Source: UMGS1519 sp050951005
GTDB taxonomy: Bacteria; Actinomycetota; Coriobacteriia; Coriobacteriales; Eggerthellaceae
Length of the DNA stretch: 64,000 bases
Assembly (NCBI GenBank): GCA_050951005.1
Contig: JBMNIP010000001.1
Span: forward strand, 186,001-250,000
Direction of reading: 5' to 3'
The position numbers and the translations under genes are program-made. The notes beneath the pieces are model-generated. The model was not told the origin of the DNA. It made no database searches and worked only from the letters and a program-made list of their open reading frames with translations. Position 1 is the stretch's first letter. The number at the start of each line of letters is the position of its first letter. Of the stretch, positions 61,227 to 64,000 are shown piece by piece.

Positions 61227-61472
61227 CGATTGCCTTTCACCTGATATCCGTTCCGGCGTTCGCAAGCGGTGCCGATATCGTAATGTGCCGTAAGAAGACT
61301 AACACGCTCGCCCTCCTTATGCGGGTGTCATGCGCGGGTATGCGGATAATGAACTGATTCGGAATCGGTCTCCTGCACGCCGCGCTTCCGATATAGTTGG
61401 ACATGAGAGAACGCAGGGCAGGAACCCCTCCGCTGCGGAATGGGGGCGGGCCCACATGCAAGGAGGCGCATT

Positions 61473-62003
61473 ATGAGCGGATACGGCATCGTCGGAGCAG
61501 GTGGGAGTGCGAATGCAAAGCTGCGGGAGCTGGGCTGGCAGCAGCTTGCCAATGACTTCCTGTTGCTTGAACCCGGCGATTTGAAAGGTATGCTGCAGGC
61601 TCTAGCGGTCTTGCGCGAAGTAGCGCTTCCCGCTGGATGCCGCCTGTTCGCTATCAATGACAGCGTTGATCTGTCTGCCCTTTTCGCCGATGCGTCCGCG
61701 CAAGCGCCGGCGGCCCCTGTTGCGCCTTCCGCCGACGCAACCGCTGCGGGCACATCGTCTTCCGGATACCCCCTGCTCGATCGGCTGCGCGCTCAAGCCA
61801 TGGAGTCGCCGATGTCCTCGCCCGATCCGCTGTCGGCGTTGCTTGCACATGAGAGCTTCACAGAGGGCGAGGCGGAAGAGGGCGATTTCCCGAGCGCAGC
61901 CGACGGCGCCGATAGCGGCAATCTCGAGTCACTCGAGGAAGAGGCCCAAGACGAGGAAGAGGAATACGACCTCCAGATGTTGCGCATGTTCGGCCTGCGA
62001 TAA
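61473..62003 (+). CDS. Acidic hypothetical protein
   Basis: 176 residues from the ATG at 61473 with AAGGAGG upstream. The N-terminal 65 residues (GWQQLANDFLLLEPGDLKGM) look folded and helical. The middle is Ala/Ser-rich and the C-terminal third is strongly acidic (EEEAQDEEEEYD) before a short hydrophobic end MLRMFGLR. No family was recognised. The good ribosome-binding site and codon use support a real gene. Confidence 0.65.
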   Translation: MSGYGIVGAGGSANAKLRELGWQQLANDFLLLEPGDLKGMLQALAVLREVALPAGCRLFAINDSVDLSALFADASAQAPAAPVAPSADATAAGTSSSGYPLLDRLRAQAMESPMSSPDPLSALLAHESFTEGEAEEGDFPSAADGADSGNLESLEEEAQDEEEEYDLQMLRMFGLR

Positions 62004-62121
62004 ACCGTGCGCGAAGCCGAATAGCATGCCGTTGCTCGACGGAGCCTTCGGTCTTGCCATCGGGCGGTGCCGACAATCGGGTTGCAGGCTCGCCATCTGT
62101 CGGCCGCGAATCGAAAGCGCT

Positions 62122-63009
62122 CTACAGGTGGCAGGAGAATCCGTAGGTGTCGTGGAAGTATTGCACCAGGTATGCACGGAAGCTCTCAGTCGCCTGATTC
62201 ATCTCTTTGTTGGCCGGCCACTTCAGATACAGATAGCGCTTGCGGTGCACATCCGTGAGCGGCAGCAGGACGACGTCTTCCTTATGTGGGCCGAACCAGG
62301 TGATGGCCGGTGCCAACGTGATACCGAAGTCGCTTGCCACATAGGCAAGGACGCGCGTGTAATTCTGATCCTCGATGATGGTTTTCGGTTCGAAGCCGGC
62401 TTCGAGGAACATGTGCGTGGTGATGTCGTAAAGGGTGCTGGGGAGCACGCGCACGAACGGCTCGTCGGATAAATCGGCCAAACGCACCGATTCCCGCTTG
62501 GCAAGCGGATTGTCACGAGAAACAGCAAGCAATATGTCCTCTTCGCCCAGCTTCAGATAGTTCTCCTCCGAATGGATCAGCGGGCTTGCGAAGAACGTGA
62601 TGTCGGGTTGGATATTGCGAAGGCGCTCTGACGGATCGGACCCGTAGCGGATGTGGATGTCGGGATGCTTGCGCTTGAAGTTCATGATGATCTTCTCGTT
62701 GTCGCCCATGGGCACCGGTGAGAAGATATCGATGGAATGGTTCTGCTCGAAGACGAAGCGCTGGACCTCTTGGCGCACCGCCTCGGTGGAGTTCAAGGCA
62801 ACGCGCATTTTCTCGTACGCGACGCGACCGGTATCATTCAGGACGATGTTGCGGCCGATGCGATCGAACAGGGGTGCACCCAGTTCCGTTTCCAGGGCAT
62901 GCAGGCTGCGGCTTAAGCTCGGCTGAGACACGTGCAGTTTCTGGGCCGCTTTCGTCAGATTCTCGAATTGCGCTATCGCGCAGAAATATTCCATCTGTTG
63001 AATTTCCAT
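62122..63009 (-). CDS. LysR-family transcriptional regulator
   Basis: 295 residues from the ATG at 63009. The N-terminal helix-turn-helix is MEYFCAIAQFENLTKAAQKL with LHVSQPSLSRSLHALE. The effector domain carries ITFFASPLIHSEENY, HMFLEAG and DVHRKRYLYLKWP, shared with the truncated LysR at the start of the window. TATAAT lies only seven bases upstream of the start codon, so the mRNA may be leaderless; no ribosome-binding site is visible. It diverges from the acyl-CoA dehydrogenase gene, its likely target. Confidence 0.92.
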   Translation of the reverse strand: MEIQQMEYFCAIAQFENLTKAAQKLHVSQPSLSRSLHALETELGAPLFDRIGRNIVLNDTGRVAYEKMRVALNSTEAVRQEVQRFVFEQNHSIDIFSPVPMGDNEKIIMNFKRKHPDIHIRYGSDPSERLRNIQPDITFFASPLIHSEENYLKLGEEDILLAVSRDNPLAKRESVRLADLSDEPFVRVLPSTLYDITTHMFLEAGFEPKTIIEDQNYTRVLAYVASDFGITLAPAITWFGPHKEDVVLLPLTDVHRKRYLYLKWPANKEMNQATESFRAYLVQYFHDTYGFSCHL

Positions 63010-63423
63010 ACCCGATATTATACACGGTGCATGTTTCGGCCAATTTTCTCGAATCATCTTGTTGTGGTTGAAAAATATGCAATTGACCTGCGACGATATG
63101 TCAATGTGCCAACGCCAGCGCTCGATATTCGGACCCAATCGGCAAGATGCGGACTGGCGATATCCCAAGAAAAGAGGATGCGGTAGCAGAGCGCTATTGA
63201 TTCTGCGGGCGTATAAGAGCGTGCAATCTGAGCATAAGACGGGCAGGGCTTGCGCGGATATACTGGAGGCAGCTATTGGATACACAAGGGATGGGCTGCG
63301 TCGACTCAGGACGGGCATGCGGATCCTGGCGTTTTCCGATAATCCGGATGCTGCCTGGTGCAACGCGTGTCATCTCCGCCATCCGCCTTCCGGGCGGGAT
63401 GGGCAAGGGGAAAGGATGTCGTT
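63010..63423. other. Divergent intergenic region, LysR and acyl-CoA dehydrogenase
   Basis: About 414 bp without a supported gene. It holds the LysR promoter. On the plus strand a TATAAG at 63212-63217 is a weak -10 candidate. A short stem (CCATCCGCC with GGCGGGATGG, one bulge) lies near 63378-63400, just before the AAGGGGAAAGGA ribosome-binding site of the dehydrogenase. Confidence 0.4.
63017..63043 (-). promoter_or_regulatory. Promoter of the LysR gene, possibly leaderless
   Basis: On the minus strand, TTGGCC (63038-63043) and a perfect TATAAT (63017-63022) are spaced 15 bp. The start codon follows seven bases after the -10, so transcription should begin at or very near the ATG. Confidence 0.65.
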
Positions 63424-64000
63424 ATGGACTTTACCTTCACCGATGAGCAGGAGCTGCTCGTTCAGAGCCTCAAGGAATATGCCGAGCGCTATTTCGACGA
63501 CGAGTCCGTGAAGAAGATGTACGCTGAGCATAAGCCGTCTCAGGAAGCGGTGACCGCCTATCGCGAGGCCGGATTCAACCTTATGGGCCTGCCCGAAGAG
63601 GTCGGCGGTGTTCCCTGCGACAAGACCACGTTGGTGCTTCTGTGCGAGAAGCTGCATTATTTCTGCGGCGCGGTGCTGCCCTTCCAGACCGAGATCAACT
63701 CCGTTACCGATATCATCGACTTCGGCACGCCCGAGCAGGCCAAGCTGATCATGGACACCATGCAGCAGGAGAACCTGATTGCCGCTTGCACCTCCATCTC
63801 CGAGCCGGGCGCCGGTTCCGACAACAACGCCATGACGTGCGTCACCAAGAAGCAGCCTGACGGAACCTATATCCTGAACGGCCAGAAGACCTGGGTCACC
63901 CTGGGCGAATACGCGCAGTACTCCGTGGTCATCGCCAAGGATGAGGACCCGGCTTACGAGAACAAGTCCTATTCGCTGTGGCTGGTTCCGCATGATGCCC
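63424..64000 (+). CDS. Acyl-CoA dehydrogenase (3' truncated by window end)
   Basis: 192 residues to the window edge with no stop. The N-terminal domain begins MDFTFTDEQELLVQSLKEY and continues with GLPEEVGGVPCD. The FAD/substrate region TSISEPGAGSDNNAM and NGQKTWVTLGEYAQY is typical of acyl-CoA dehydrogenases; similarity to the CaiA/short-chain group is plausible. AAGGGGAAAGGA precedes the ATG. The LysR gene diverges from it. The catalytic base lies beyond the window. Confidence 0.92.
   Translation, partial: MDFTFTDEQELLVQSLKEYAERYFDDESVKKMYAEHKPSQEAVTAYREAGFNLMGLPEEVGGVPCDKTTLVLLCEKLHYFCGAVLPFQTEINSVTDIIDFGTPEQAKLIMDTMQQENLIAACTSISEPGAGSDNNAMTCVTKKQPDGTYILNGQKTWVTLGEYAQYSVVIAKDEDPAYENKSYSLWLVPHDA

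Noticed and set aside
1..64000. CRISPR arrays, insertion sequences, prophage, rRNA or tRNA genes
   Set aside because: No direct-repeat arrays, transposase or integrase proteins, phage structural genes, or conserved RNA motifs other than the cobalamin riboswitch were found by eye.

Overview
This 64-kb window looks like chromosome from a high-GC, anaerobic, Gram-positive actinomycete, most likely class Coriobacteriia (Eggerthellaceae-like). That assignment is inferred from gene content and composition, not from a marker gene. The clues are GC-rich codon use, many secreted proteins ending in lysine-rich BspA-type leucine-rich modules, a FabK-type fatty-acid operon with fused AccD-AccA, a flavodiiron protein, ferredoxin-type aldo/keto reductase, and the absence of outer-membrane genes. 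I found no rRNA, tRNA, IS element, phage or CRISPR array.

Layout. 1-5.2 kb: end of a LysR regulator, a secreted subtilase and a von Willebrand factor A surface protein with a degenerate sorting signal. 5.4-7.2 kb: murI, a NUDIX hydrolase and a convergent HIT gene. 7.2-11.3 kb (minus strand): metF, a stand-alone MetH reactivation protein, metH without that domain, and the HIT gene. 11.6-20.6 kb: a cobalamin riboswitch followed by seven genes encoding surface proteins with transcobalamin-like DUF4430 domains, a beta-propeller protein and an ECF transporter with two T subunits and a fused ATPase. B12 uptake and B12-dependent methionine synthesis are therefore divergent neighbours. 20.6-31 kb: TetR/YczE pair, an AT-rich gap, an unidentified permease, aldo/keto reductase, HelD-like helicase, small membrane protein/TetR pair, TcdA and a ZIP transporter.

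31.2-46 kb is the most unusual locus. A THEP1-like NTPase is followed by three large surface proteins (one of about 1600 residues), a lipoprotein, a Tat-type FecB/BtuF lipoprotein, an ExbB/TolQ-like channel, a DUF2149 protein whose membrane helix resembles ExbD/TolR, and a FecCD permease with its ATPase. An ExbB/ExbD-like motor in an uptake operon of an apparently single-membrane cell, coupled to long wall-spanning proteins, is the best candidate for an undescribed system; its substrate is unknown (heme, corrinoid or metallophore are possible).

46-57.5 kb: a flavodiiron gene diverges from a type II fatty-acid operon: degV (FakB-like), MarR/FabT, acpP, fabK, fabD, fabG, fabF, fabZ, accDA and an Old Yellow Enzyme-type flavoprotein. 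A perfect 33-bp palindrome centred on the known FabT box, plus two imperfect copies, lies in front of it. fabH, accB and accC are not here, and AccDA carries an extra N-terminal domain resembling the biotin carboxylase N-domain.

57.6-64 kb: PepC aminopeptidase, nitroreductase, a DEDDh exonuclease, an acidic hypothetical protein, and a LysR regulator divergent from an acyl-CoA dehydrogenase cut by the window end. The LysR proteins at the two ends of the window are close paralogues.
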